Source: Metridium senile | Taxonomy: Eukaryota > Cnidaria > Anthozoa > Actiniaria > Metridiidae | DNA length: 64,000 bases | Direction of reading: 5' to 3' | Assembly: GCA_949775045.1 (NCBI GenBank) | Contig: OX459096.1 | Location: 29,277,475-29,341,474, forward strand | Shown here: positions 45,846 through 61,725 of the stretch, in pieces | Layout of the letters: each line of letters begins with the position of its first letter | Position numbering within the stretch: the first letter of the stretch is position 1 | Translations under genes and position numbers: made by a program | The notes under the pieces: model-generated | Databases searched by the model: none | The model's input: only the letters and a program-made list of their open reading frames with translations | What the model was told of the DNA's origin: nothing

Positions 45846-46551
45846 GGTGATCATGTATATATATTATATATTATATTAACGATCCTGCTAATGTTATCAA
45901 ACAGTTTTATTTACTCTCTACATCTATAAACATGCATCTAAAATCAACAGGGCAAAAAAAACATAAAAATAAGATATTTTATAAAGATTCGTATGGGAAA
46001 ATAAAACTGGAGAGCAACCCTCATGATGATAATTGACTCAGAAGCACGAGTAAACGATCTATAGATCGCCGTTCTAGTTTAATAAATCATAAACAAATAA
46101 GAAGAATAAGCAAGCAGTTCTTCCCGATTTAACGATTTTTAGATTGTTTGCATTGTTTGGCTGTTTGAAAAGGGTACAAATTTATACAAATTGTCAAACA
46201 CAAACAAATCTTCTTGCAAAGCAAACGAATCACCTTTGAACTATACAATATCTACGAGTAAAATGATTGATATTTCGACAAATAAGATCGACTAAGATAG
46301 ACATTAAACTCATAAGCAGCTCAATCAAACACCGTGAAACAGTTGATCATGAAGCTTGATCAGTTATTAAACCTTCGAATGATAAGTAGAATCTTTCAAT
46401 GATATTTGAACATTTGATCGATTCAATCAAGCTTTCATCAACCCAATCGAACATTTGATCAATTGGGAAGCATATTTGATCGCTTTATTAAAACATTTGG
46501 TCGTTTGAATGTTATAAAATACTGTGATAAACAGATTGATTTGGATTTTAC

Positions 46552-46760
46552 CTACCCGTTTCTGAGTCTTCAGTTTGACGCCCGATCCGTGACTGCAAAC
46601 AAATCCAAATCACGCGCCAAATGCAAATGTCATGTGACGAACTATTTCCGGTGGACTCGGTTGAAAGCTGTTCGTAAGCTTGACTTACGTCGTCATCAAT
46701 TCGGAATCGACTCGGAATATTATCGGAAAACTTTGCTTTTGTAATTTGTGCAGGCATTGC
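46552..46760 (-). promoter_or_regulatory. Likely promoter and 5' UTR exon of the SAP/AT-hook gene
   Basis: A good minus-strand donor (gtaggt at 46555 or gtaaaa at 46551) ends a candidate leader exon, and an acceptor at 45213-45214 (gtttag) sits just upstream of the ATG at 45202. Just upstream are an E2F-type site (TTTGGCGC on the minus strand, 46614-46621), an octamer ATGCAAAT (46621-46628) and tgacg motifs. E2F sites fit a cell-cycle gene. The assignment is inferred. Confidence 0.4.
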
Positions 46761-46780
46761 AATAAAAAGGGGGTCGCTAT

Positions 46781-46959
46781 GCAAAGTCATTGAATATGTA
46801 TATTATGTTGAAGGAATGTTATTTATAACACATTCCCACGAAGAAATGGTCTCTGGCGGGAAAATAAACGACTCTGATTGGTTCGGGGTGGGTATAAATT
46901 AAAACGACGCCTTGCATGCATTACTTGGTCAATCAGTCGAAGACCGAAGTGGACATCGC
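46781..46959 (+). repeat. Split direct repeat A1
   Basis: Begins gcaaagtcattgaatatg and ends gaccgaagtggacatcgc; identical to A2. Confidence 0.93.
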
Positions 46960-46999
46960 TCAAGTGTTGTTTTCTGCACCCCGGCTGAACGTTTTTGAG

Positions 47000-48343
47000 A
47001 TGGATGATAACCAAGTTCCTTTGCCGGATCCTGGCGCTGTTGAAGCTTTAGTTAATGCGAATCCGCCAGTTCAAGCTCAAAATCCTGCAGTGATTCCTCC
47101 AGAGGTTGAGGCGAGCATGCTGAGGCTCGACCCGAAGTAAGTTTAGACGAAGTGATCTTTCATTTGATGCTTAGTTTAGGATAATTGTTTTTTTTCGCGG
47201 TTGTGTTTTTTGTTTAAAAGTCTAAAGGGAAGAGTCCGTGAACGTGACTGCAGTTTTATGGAGTTTAAAGTAAAATGCTTACGGGTTTGTTTGTCGAAAG
47301 TAAAAATAAAGGAGTCCGTGAACGTGACTGTAGTTAATGATTTGTACAAAGCGAAATGATTATGGTGTTTGTTTGAAAGTATATAAATGAAGTAGTCCGT
47401 GAACGTGACTGTAGTTTATGGTATGTAAAGCGAAATGATTATGGTGCTTGTTTAAAAGTATAAATGAAGTAGTCCGTGAACGTGACTGTGGTTTATGGTC
47501 TGTAAAGCGAAATGATTATGGTGCTTGTTTAAAAGTATAAATGAAGTAGTCCGTGAACGTGACTGTAGTTTATGGTATGTAAAGCGAAATGATTATGGTG
47601 CTTGTCTAAAAGTATAAATGAAGTAGTCCGTGAACGTGACTGTAGTTTATGGTATTTAAAGCGAAATGATTATGGTGCTTGTCTAAAAGTATAAATGAAG
47701 TAGTCCGTGAACGTGACTGTAGTTTATGGTATGTAAAGCGAAATGATTATGGTGCTTGTCTAAAAGTATAAAGGAAGTAGTCCGTGAACGTGAACGTGAC
47801 TGTGGTTTATGGTCTGTAAAGTAAAATGCTTACGGTTTTTGTTGGAAAGTATCATTGAAGTAGTCCGTGAGCGTGACTGTATAGTTTATGGTATGTAAAG
47901 CGAAATGCTTACGGGTTTGTTTAAAAGCATAAATAAAGGAGTCCGTGAACGTGACTGTAGTTTATGGTTTTTTGTTTTTTGTTGGAAAGTATAATTGAAA
48001 GAGTCCGTGAGCGTGACTAACGTTTATCAGAGAGAAAATGACCGTCCCTGACGAACAGTTCAAGTATTTTATAGCGGGTTTGCTTGGGAATAAAGACCAA
48101 GAGGAGGTCTTCAAGAGGTTGTCACAGGTTGACAAGGCAACTCTGGCTAAAAGGGATCGTGACTCATCGCGGGGAATGATAAGATTGAAGCCATATCAGA
48201 GTTCAAGCTTAATGCTATTATTGCAATGGTTTTGGCCATTACCAGAGGAACTGTTATGCTCGCATGAGAGGGGAGCAAGGAAGAGGGCAAGCAAGGGGAC
48301 AGGGCCCTCGCCGATAGACTGTCTTATTTCATCGGATTTGTAA
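47000..48343 (+). pseudogene. gag-like frame of the retrotransposon, probably spliced
   Basis: Exon 47000-47136 starts MDDNQVPLPDPGAVEALVNA and ends at a GAA|gtaagt donor. The next exon begins at 48031 after tttatcag and continues in phase as KEKMTVPDEQFKYFIAGLL. The predicted protein matches the position of gag in DIRS-type elements, but no zinc knuckle is seen. Near 48170 the sensible reading shifts by one base (to GNDKIEAISEFKLNAIIAMV and a stop soon after), so the copy is broken. The intron 47137-48030 is almost all tandem repeat. Confidence 0.55.
47222..48018. repeat. 77-bp minisatellite inside the retrotransposon, about 11 copies
   Basis: The core agtccgtgaacgtgact recurs near 47232, 47311, 47391, 47470, 47548, 47626, 47704, 47781, 47863, 47939 and 48002. 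Each unit also has gcgaaatgattatggtg. The middle units are nearly identical. Confidence 0.95.
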
Positions 48344-48976
48344 AAAATTGAAATCAATGAATGGTTTGCTTCTAGCTGAATTGTTTGAATGTTATTAAAT
48401 TAACTTCTTTCGGTTGTTATTTTATTTGTTTTATCTTCGGGTTGATAACTTTTTTCGTCCTGGATTAGGGAGAGTAACTCGCATAGGCTCGCCTCTCATC
48501 TGGGCTGCTTGTGTTGCGTTCCGCTTTCACGTGGGCGTGGTAGTTACTCCCTCCTGGTCAGGGATCCCATCCTTTTGGGGGGCATTTCAGTGTTTTATCA
48601 CGGGATTAGTGATAGTGATTAGTTTTTCTTGGTTCCATTATATAGAGCAAACGACGTCGAGTAGAGGTTTGCCCCAGGTTTATGATTACTCAATGGGAGT
48701 TTGCTGATCGTAACTTTGACCATATGTTATCTATGGATGGGATCCCTGTCCAGGGGGAGGTGCTACCTTCTTGCCCGTAGAGGATATACTGTCTAAGGGT
48801 AACGTTCCTGAGTTGTCTACGTAGTTGTGCCTTCAAGATCGAATGCCTGGACCTGTGTAATCCATATGTTTTCCACCCTTCTGTTTGATTGGCAACTCAA
48901 ATGTTTTTGCACTTAAGATGGGCTCAAACAGTATTGTATACCCAGTTCACGCGGTTTAGATTTATATTTCAACATT

Positions 48977-49358
48977 TGTAGATCTTTGTCAGTGGATGTT
49001 TTGACGGGGTACTTTGCGTTATCGAAGGAGGGTTTGATAACCACAAGAGCGCTTGAACCACTGGCAGCGCAGGCTAGGTTAAATGCTTACGTGACAGATA
49101 TAAAGGGTTCTCTATCTAATGAACAAATTCACCCTGCATGGCTTTAGGAGCGGAGCAGCCATTTCAATGGCATTAGTTGGTGTAATTAAGGACCATGTGG
49201 GCTGGAAAAGTAGTAAGACAGCATTGCATTATATAAAGGTAGGACAAGTGGTTAATCCTGCAGGACCGACAGCCAAACTGGCTAACTTGGACAGTAGTGT
49301 GGGTTTTGGATATAGATTTATGGACCAGTTAAAGGGTTTTGCAAGGGCATTTCCTTAG
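48977..49358 (+). pseudogene. Tyrosine recombinase C-terminal fragment of the retrotransposon
   Basis: The frame from about 48977 reads SLSVDVLTGYFALSKEGL and ARLNAYVTDIKGSLSN. A one-base shift near 49117-49120 leads to MNKFTLHGFRSGAAISMALV and DHVGWKSSKTALHYIK. HxxR (LHGFRSG), HVGW and the nucleophile Tyr (ALHYIK) are the C-terminal catalytic residues of tyrosine recombinases. The N-terminal part with the first catalytic Arg was not found. Not functional as it stands. Confidence 0.75.
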
Positions 49359-49513
49359 CTAGGCTGGTTTGATTTACGGGGATTTTGATGTATAAGGATT
49401 GGGAAGAACAAGGGTGATTACGATATAATTCAAGTGATAAATAAATAAATAAGTATTGTGTTCATTGAGGATTAGTCATGTCTTTGCGTCCTAAGGGTGA
49501 GAGAACGAAGGGA

Positions 49514-49749
49514 GGAGTTGCGTTCCCATATCTTATTAATAACAATGACTGAGACAGAATAATACACTATGCAAAGTCATTGAATATGTATATTATGTTG
49601 AAGGAATGTTATTTATAACACATTCCCACGAAGAAATGGTCTCTGGCGGGAAAATAAACGACTCTGATTGGTTCGGGGTGGGTATAAATTAAAACGACGC
49701 CTTGCATGCATTACTTGGTCAATCAGTCGAAGACCGAAGTGGACATCGC
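49514..49749 (+). repeat. Split direct repeats B1 and A2
   Basis: B1 (49514-49570, ggagttgcgttcccatat ... acactat) is directly joined to A2 (49571-49749). Confidence 0.93.
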
Positions 49750-49835
49750 GCCCACCCTCCCGCCCAGAGTTCAGCCGGGGTGCAGGGGCAGACTATTTTG
49801 CCCTCCGCTACTTCGTGCCGGAGAAGGCTCCGGTC

Positions 49836-49892
49836 GGAGTTGCGTTCCCATATCTTATTAATAACAATGACTGAGACAGAATAATACACTAT
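49836..49892 (+). repeat. Split direct repeat B2
   Basis: 57 bp identical to B1; marks the right end of the element before ttcctgcg. Confidence 0.93.
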
Positions 49893-50169
49893 TCCTGCGA
49901 AATGTGGTATGAATCGGAAGTCGTAAACCTAAACATTTATTTTCCCTTTATTCTATGCCGGACTGTAATAATTGAAAATATTAGTGAAGTCGAACGCTCA
50001 AACTATTCTTATTAAAATATTTCAAAATTTATATTATATACTTCTCTCCATATTTTGATTTAGAATGCGCAGCAAATATCAAATACAAAATATGGGTCAC
50101 TATTCTTGCCTCCGAGATATTGTAAAAACATTGTCATTTTCGCTTCAAAGACTTTTCGTTTTTTTTATT

Positions 50170-50299
50170 ACTGCGGTTTTCGTCTTTCTGCGAACTCAGA
50201 CATTCCCACGGCTTGATTGACGGTATCGAAATACGTATTTCGTAACAAGCTGTTGTAATTTAATGTCTGAGTTCGCAGAAAGTCGAAAACTGCAGTAAG
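50170..50299. mobile_element. Hairpin MITE with ttactgc ends
   Basis: ttactgcggttttcgtcttt and ctgcgaactcagacatt pair with aatgtctgagttcgcag and aaagtcgaaaactgcagtaa. Confidence 0.85.
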
Positions 50300-50828
50300 T
50301 CCTATTCATTGAATGATTTATCAGTAATTTGATCCCTGTGTTTGTGCAAGGGATTTTGGGATTGCCACGGGGCAAACATTGCAAGGAGCTAGAGAGAAAT
50401 GTATGGAAGATTTGTATTTACATTTAAAAACATAGTCTGCGTCACACTGCGTCTCGGTTAATGTCACGCAGGCTACTAAAAACAATGATTTGGAGATGAA
50501 AATGTCGTTTTTTCGCGACTATATCATTAGATATGTAGTGGAGGAATGTTTTTACGTCAGAAGTGTACGTTTTTATTTCAGTAGTGTTGTAAAATCGGCG
50601 AGAAAATCTACCTCAGGAACATATCATTACGATGTTGTTTTTCATTTTTTTCCCATAAAATGAATGATTTAATTACCAAATCACTATATATATATCTAGT
50701 AATAATAAACGTAGAGGTAGTGAGTGTGTGTCTGAGTCTCCCCAATTAGCCACTGGCTAAATACATTGAGACGTTAAAAGAGTGATTTATTTTATTTTTT
50801 ATTTTACACGCACACCTCATTAATTAGC

Positions 50829-50883
50829 TAGCCTGATTTTCAGAGCGGGCCTGGGTCCTACGCCCGCTCTGAAAATCAGGCTA
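50829..50883. repeat. Perfect 20-bp hairpin
   Basis: agcctgattttcagagcggg and its exact reverse complement flank a 12-13 base loop. It could be the remains of a MITE or a structured site. Confidence 0.85.
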
Positions 50884-50979
50884 CTCATGCATGATCATTA
50901 GCATGTTATTTTATATATTTTTTACAAATCCATTTTAAAATGGAGTGTCACAGAGCTCAATCCTGGGCCCTCTCAGTTG

Positions 50980-54741
<3,762 letters not shown>

Positions 54742-55558
54742 CTGTAAAACAAGCAAAAATTCAGTCCCTTTCAGAGACCTGAGCATTATAAAAGTACTTT
54801 CACGTAAAAGAGTGAGTGAGACCATATAATTATAATTCTGCAAAATATCAAACGGAATCTGCCGAGTTGGCTGCCAAGATATGAACTGAACGAAGATATG
54901 AATTTCATATGCTTTAAATTTTTTACGGCTTTAGAAAACGCGTGACAATATTGCGTGAAAGGGCTTTCGATTCCAATATCTCGACAAACTTTCAGGAATA
55001 ATATCTTTTAAAACATTTACAAAATACTAGGACCTGTTTTCTGCGATTTAAAGTTTAGATTTTAGCGCTGTAATGAGGTCCCGTAATACTACTCGTAAAA
55101 ACCGATAAAATCAAATCGCTGTATTTAAGCTATCGATTGCAAAAACAAATATCCCAACAAATTGTGATTTTCGAATTTCAATAACGTTCTAGTAGAACGT
55201 TTTCGTATGAGCCACTTTTAAAGTAATCAAAATAAAATGTGTAATGTGTGACACTGAACGAAATTATTTATAGATGTGGTCGAACCCACTTTTATCAAGA
55301 TTTTCACAGTGGCTTGTGGCTCTAGGAAAAAATGGAAGCAAATAGCTACACACACACCTCCTTATTTTATTTCATTTATTTCACACTTATGCATTTTAAA
55401 AGTGGGTTACACGAAAACGCCGGTGCTTTTCTTCTCCCGAAACCCAGGCTCTTATACTGAGAAAAATGAGTGATTTTAGAAGATCTAGTGACAAAAGAAG
55501 AGTTTAATATGGGTTTCTGTTGCCACTTCACTACAAAAGAAAGAAAAATGAAAGTAAG

Positions 55559-55661
55559 AGTTACATACCGAGAATGGAGGCTATAAGCCATATATATCCC
55601 GCGGGCCGCAGGCCCAAGGGATATATAGGCTTATAGCCGAACATTCGAGGTATGTAACTAA
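55559..55661. mobile_element. Hairpin with gttacatacc ends
   Basis: agttacataccgagaatg pairs with cattcgaggtatgtaact, and ggctataagccatatatatccc pairs with gggatatataggcttatagcc. The GC-rich loop is cgggccgcaggccc. Confidence 0.85.
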
Positions 55662-57461
55662 TTTATTTCACACTTGAGAAGGTTTTCTCACAAAGAAACA
55701 ATGATTTAATCCTATTCTAACAAAGACACATGATTTAAGTTAAGGTGGATCAAAACTTTCGCAAAGCAGATTTCTTGATTTTTTTAACTCGCTCGCTTCG
55801 CAAAAGTATCGCGTCAATTTAACTGAAATTTTGATATAATATAATTTGGTTATTCTACCTTTTAGCGATGTACATTATTTGTAAATTTTCTTAGTGGTTT
55901 CTTGGAAACAGTGGATTTTCAAACGACAGTATTTTTAGTTTTTACCGATTATTTCCAAATCCAACAGTCCGATCGTTATCAAAATTTCAAAATCGTATAA
56001 TCACTTATAAAGCTATAGTTCCTGTGAATTTAGCTGGAAAACCTGGGCTAGAAAAAAAGATATGAACATGGTTCAAAATTGAGGTCGAAATCTGAAGCAT
56101 ATAAAGTATTGAGCCTTAGAATAAATATTATACATAGGATTACCTTGAAATTTCGATATATTAATGCTCAATTATTTTTAATAAACATATCAAAATTTCA
56201 GTTTCATAGCTTTGAAATTAAAGGAGTAATATTTTTTTAGCTGAAGGTAGGTAGAGACGGCAAAATGTGAACTTTCTCTATAAATCACAATTTTCCTGTT
56301 TTCTTCAAAACGGCTCCAGAGATTTCTTTTAGATTCCACATACCAATAGTCCGAGGCTTTATCTAAATATCAGTGAAATTTGTACGGCTTGTCCTATCCT
56401 AACTTTGGAGAAAACATTTTTTGAATCTAGGTGTATCTAAACATCGCATATCGCTTCTGATAATTTATTCTATTACGAGCAACAACATTGAACTCGGACG
56501 TTCCACATCCTCGCGTTCGGAGAAATATTTGCATAACGACACAGATTAGTCAAAGGTGAATATGAATTCAGTATATTGTAAAAATAGAATTATTAATCCG
56601 TATCGTCAAATTCAATCGACACAAATTCAGGACGTTTTCCAATAATGTTAGATTCCTCGTGGACTTTATAATATCAGTTGTATTCATTCTTTCACTTGCT
56701 TCTGATGTAAAAGCATTGCCGGCCACCCACACTGAATGATACCCACAATGCCCTTTGGTCTTGGAATGCACTATTCAGTATTCAACGTTTTTTGAAATAG
56801 CTGTAAATTCACAGATGTGGAGCCAATATCATTCAATTAATATACCTCGTTAATGTTCTAAGCACGCACAAACTATTTTGGAACATTCAAACTATTTTTA
56901 AACATTTCAATCGGCGACAACAGCTTGTTTACAATTCCAAACCCGTTTAGAAATATTGGTAAAATGCCTTACAGTTGATTTATTACCACTTGTAAATCTA
57001 ATTAACTCAAGAGCATGGTTTTGAAGCAGAAATAATTTGTAAATAACGATCTCCAAATAATCTAATCTGTGGGCGTCCATGGGGAAGACAGCATGCAATA
57101 CTATTACGTACTTTCCTTAGCGCCCACCATGTTATTAACATGCACACTGAGTTGTTTCCTAAATTTGTGTACGAGCTTCACTGGGAATATTAACACTAAA
57201 ACATTATTTTCACATGTAGTGAGTTGTAGTAACGTCTTTCGCAAATTAATAATAATAATCATAATAATTAATCATAATCATTTAACATTCTTCCGCATTT
57301 ACAATACTCAATGCTGTTACAAATTGAAATTGTTAAATATAATAAGAACTATTTAAATATGGGAACTAAAGTATATATCACAATAACTATATATTTTAAA
57401 ATATATATTTAAGATATAAATCAAATTGTTATCAAATACATTTAACACCGAAAGGTCAGTA

Positions 57462-57603
57462 CTGACCCTGGATACCAGAGGTTATAATACTATCTACTTT
57501 CTGTGGCGTTTGTAAATCTGACGGTTTGTGAAGTAACGAGAAAATATATGATAAATACTAATACAAATATAGATCAAGAAACGTTCTTGTTTCCAGGGTA
57601 CCC
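57462..57603. mobile_element. hAT-like element, copy 2 (shorter)
   Basis: Starts accctggataccagaggtta and ends tttccagggtaccc. The centre (gcgtttgtaaatctgacggtttgt, gataaatactaatacaaata) matches 12188-12600 with a large internal deletion. A possible aaaggt duplication flanks it. Confidence 0.65.
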
Positions 57604-60600
57604 AAAGGTGGTCTTTGGTATATAGAACTATTTTTTAAAGTTAAATGAAGAAGGTAGATGTCACGTTTCACCTTATTCTCTCTCGGCCAAAATTTTACTC
57701 GTTTTTTCGCGTAAAAGCAGGGACTCAGTCTAACTGTAAAACAGAAAGGGTGTCTTGGTTAACAAACATGTTAGAAATTGAAATAAAATTGATGTTGATT
57801 ACATGTCACCCACACGGAGAGATGTTTTGATATACCTAATCCATTGACGACTTATAAGGAGTAAAAAAAATGAAGGGAAAAAAATGTGTTTTTTTGTTTT
57901 ACATTATAAATATTATTTTAATAAAAGGTTAAAAAAGGTTATGAAACTCAAAGAATGATAATATAACAATAAACAGAGGATGTTTTTGAAAAACTAAATC
58001 TATTGAAGAAAACTTGAACATTTGCATGCTATATATAGCACGGAATATCAATTTTCGCCGCGACAATAAAAAGTATAAAAAAAGTTTCTCCTTTTTTCTA
58101 TACTCATGCAAATATAAAATAACAGAATATAATGCCTTACGATTGTGAAACGACTAGAAATTCATAAACCGCCATCTTGAGAATATAGTAGACGAGTTAC
58201 GAAACGTTTCTGAAAATTACTGACGAAGATGTGTTGATCTAATTCGTGGTATGGTTTTAAAAACTAAATAAATTCAAGAAACCACTGAGCAGTGTACTTG
58301 TTATAACCTTTTAAGGTCTTAAAAGCCCTTTTTATATACCCCAAAAACAGCTCTCTCTCTCTCTCTTGTTAACGAAATCCGTTTGAGGACAAGCCTCTTT
58401 CCACGCATCTGCATTTGGCTCCTCCTCAAAGGAAGGATGCAATGCAGGCTATCGTACGATCACGATATCAGTGATCATCACACGCATAGATACTTTGTCA
58501 CCGATCCCAGCTGGACCAAGATAGACATGGGGTGAGCAAGAACAACGGCTCCTGTTTCTGCTTCCAAGAGGCTTAACCAGTATCAACTTATCGTCATTAC
58601 AAAAGGTAACTCCCAATAACTACAAAGGAACTATTTGGAAGTTTTTGGAAGGTGGAAAACGTTCATTGTAAATCTAAACGATGAGATCAAGCAAAGCAAC
58701 AAGAGCAACTGTGGAACTCAGTATTGGAGACTTTTACTTTTACAAACTAAACTATACAAGTTTACTCATTAGTTTTCATTTGTTTTTTAGAAAGAGAACT
58801 GCACTCACTTGGGATACTTCTTAGTATTCAATTGATTTAGTTATAATGCTTATAAGGCTTGATATTTCTTCATAAATGAGGCTTGAGCAGTGTGTGATTC
58901 GATTTTACCATTAGTAGGATTAGTAAACTATGTAGAAAATGCAAAGGAAATTATTTTAAGCTGGAGTGTCCATGCAGAGCTTGCGTAGTTATATATCAGA
59001 CTGATATATATATTTTAATATTCGAGACCATTCGCTGCTCATTCATACCAAAAAGTACCCTAAAAAGACATCAAAGGAACAAACACTATATTTTCAACTT
59101 CAAGGTTTTTATTTCATATATTTTATATCTATTTTATATACTATTGCATATATCCAAGTTTTTAACTGGATATCACCATACAATTTATATATATAAAACA
59201 ACGTAAAAATTGTCATAATAATTCTATATTCTAACTATATTATATCTGTAAAAATAATAAATCATTTTTTTTTTATTTGAGCAAACAACTGATCACATGC
59301 AGTAAAAAAAGTCATAAAGTAAGAACAACTGTTTGGAAGAACTAACATGCATGCAAGCAAGCGAGATAACCCGGTAAATCAACCCATCTACCCATCAACC
59401 AATATTTTTTATTTTCCTGTTTTTATTGCCATACTTCAGCTGTAATTTCATGATTTTCAACGTTCCGGCATTTTTGTTCTATACTATGTTATTGTTGAAG
59501 ATCGATTTCGAACGTGATTCTTCTAACGAGTCTATGTATATAACTGATTGAGCTACAAGACTTGTCGCATGCTTTTCAGTGTTGATACGCATTTCGTATG
59601 AAGTACGACGTTTGAGCGGTTTCAAACTACGGTATTTTCACGAGTCTAAGGTAAACCGCACATCTTGTGCGCTCTCGATACTTATTTGTTCATGTGAAGA
59701 ACAACGTTTGCCTGAACTTTCGTCCACGACTTCGCTCCATCGTCGGGTTTTTCACGAGTCATTAAACACAATGCATAACTAGCTAGAGTGTCATTGTAAT
59801 TTGGCCCATATAAAGTGCAACGTTAGAGATCGACCTTCGATATTTCCATATTTCCATACAATGATGTAACGTATATTCATCTGACACAGACTGACCAAAG
59901 GGCCACTTGGTGACCGTATAGAGTTTCCATTATAGAATATAACTAAATGATTTTCTTTTAAAAAATTGATGTCGCAGACGATTGAAGATACTAGATACTC
60001 CATACAGAAATGGAAGTCGGCATTACGTAGTCTTTGTAATACAAATAGCTCCACTGGCCTGCAGGGGAACAATCTATAATCCTATTGTATGCGTATTTTT
60101 ATGACAAAACTAACAACAAATATTAGCTATACCGACTTCCTTAACAGTATCCTAAACGTTTTGCGACAACATTTTTCAATAGAAGTGAGTACTGATGCAG
60201 TTCTAAAACTACTCAATCAGTAATCAGGTTATAAAGTTATTTTGACTTGTATTCCTTAAGTGTTTTTGATATCTGAACAGCAGTTTGCAAATATGACGAC
60301 ATTCAAATCTCAACCTAGTCATAATTTCCGTTTTTTTGTTTCTTGTTTTTTCGTTTTTCTTTCAAGAAGGGTAAGCATTTCAAATGCCACCATTTTTGCA
60401 ACTTGCTGCAATTGGTTGTGACTCTAATAATATAATATAATATAATATATTAAAATAATTTCAATACCTTTTTGATCTTACTGCCTAGTTTAAAGGGTAT
60501 CTAAACCTTCATATATAGCTGCTGCTTTAAGCAACTTCTATAGTCAATCTCTCAATAATACATTTTCTTCGAAAATAGTCAAGTTTATGTAATAAAAATA

Positions 60601-60879
60601 AATGTTTATAGGTCTTATGACCCAATCTTTCTATAAATATCTAAATACAATTTCCCCTATACGCCCAATTACTACATAAACTATATTTCAACCTTAATCT
60701 GCATTATTAAATCTATAAATACATTGTCATTTTGATCTATATATTTCTTTCTAATACTAAGTATCGTCCTAATACTAAAACATGTCAATAGTTATAAAAA
60801 CCGCTATCTTTAAGCATGCATACATAGAATTGATAATATATCAAAATTCTCACTGGTCCCTTTTAAGGGACTGTCATTC

Positions 60880-61575
60880 AAAAACTACTGAGTAGTGGCT
60901 TACTCAAAGAACTGTGTAAATCGACGCATCCACAGTTACTCACTGCAACTTAAAACGACAGAGTAGTGGTTGCTCAAAGAACTGAGTAAATCGATGCATC
61001 CACAGTTACTCACTGCAACTTAAAACGACAGAGTAGTGGTTACTCAAATACTTAGTAAATCTATGCATCCACAGTTACTCATGCACTGCAACTTAAAACG
61101 GCAGAGTAGTGGTTACTCAAAGAACTGGGTAAATCGATGCATCCACAGTTACTCACTGCAACTTAAAACGACAGAGTAGTGGTTACTCAAAGAACTGGGT
61201 AAATCGATGCATCCACAGTTACTCACTGCAACTTAAAACGACAGAGTAGTGGTTACTCAAAGAACTGGGTAAATCGATGCATCCACAGTTACTCACTGCA
61301 ACTTAAAACGACAGAGTAGTAGTTACTCAAAGAACTGGGTAAATCGATGCATCCACAGTTACTCACTGCAACTTAAAACGACAGAGTAGTGGTTACTCAA
61401 ATACTTAGTAAATCAATGCATCCACAGTTACTCACTGCAACTTAAAACGACAGAGTAGTGGTTACTCAAATACTTAGTAAATCGATGCATCCACAGTTAC
61501 TCACTGCAACTTAAAACGACAGAGTAGTGGTTACTCAAATACTTAGTAAATCGATGCGTCTACAATTTCTCACTG
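60880..61575. repeat. 70-bp minisatellite, about 10 copies
   Basis: The unit contains actgcaacttaaaacgacag, agtagtggttactcaaa and gatgcatccacagttactc. Two unit variants occur: 'agaactgggtaaatc' in the middle of the array and 'tacttagtaaatc' at 61030-61090 and toward the right end. Confidence 0.95.
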
Positions 61576-61725
61576 CAAAAACGACCAAGCTTATAAGTGA
61601 CTTAACCGATAGATGCTTCCACATTCCTGAGTTCCTCAGTAGTTTTTCCAGTGTATTTAATTATATTGCTTGTCATATATATAAATCGATATATACGTCT
61701 ATCTTATGTTAATACTGACTTATGA

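Larger units (their letters stand above)
46781..49892 (+). mobile_element. PAT/Ngaro-like tyrosine-recombinase retrotransposon, internally deleted
   Basis: The ends form split direct repeats in the order A1-body-B1-A2-B2. A1 is 46781-46959 and A2 is 49571-49749 (179 bp, identical). B1 is 49514-49570 and B2 is 49836-49892 (57 bp, identical). This arrangement is diagnostic of PAT and Ngaro members of the DIRS order, which use a tyrosine recombinase instead of an integrase. The body holds a gag-like frame and the C-terminal part of a tyrosine recombinase. Reverse transcriptase/RNase H is not seen, so at 3.1 kb it is a deleted, non-autonomous copy. A segment between A2 and B2 (gttcagccggggtgcag, about 49771) is the exact reverse complement of sequence just after A1 (about 46976). 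A carries a TATA-like gtataaatt and may be the promoter. Identical repeats imply a recent insertion. Confidence 0.85.
49893..50979. other. Intergenic region with two inverted repeats
   Basis: Contains the elements at 50170-50299 and 50829-50883. No gene is supported. Confidence 0.6.
54742..60879. other. Long stretch without a supported gene
   Basis: The first CHDH exon may lie here on the minus strand but was not identified. It contains a hairpin (55559-55661), a second hAT-like element (57462-57603), simple AT-rich tracts, a (CT)n run near 58351-58367 and a TAATA repeat near 60427-60450. A 58380-58560 block of more balanced base composition has short open frames on both strands but no recognisable family. 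Confidence 0.5.

Noticed and set aside
45248..45854. His/Ser-rich open frames on the minus strand (SSLWSSLAIIHH-type)
   Set aside because: They are translations of the GATGAATGATGG minisatellite.
46781..49749. Ordinary LTR retrotransposon with 179-bp LTRs
   Set aside because: The additional B1/B2 repeats interleaved with A2, and a tyrosine recombinase in place of a DDE integrase, fit the PAT/Ngaro layout instead.
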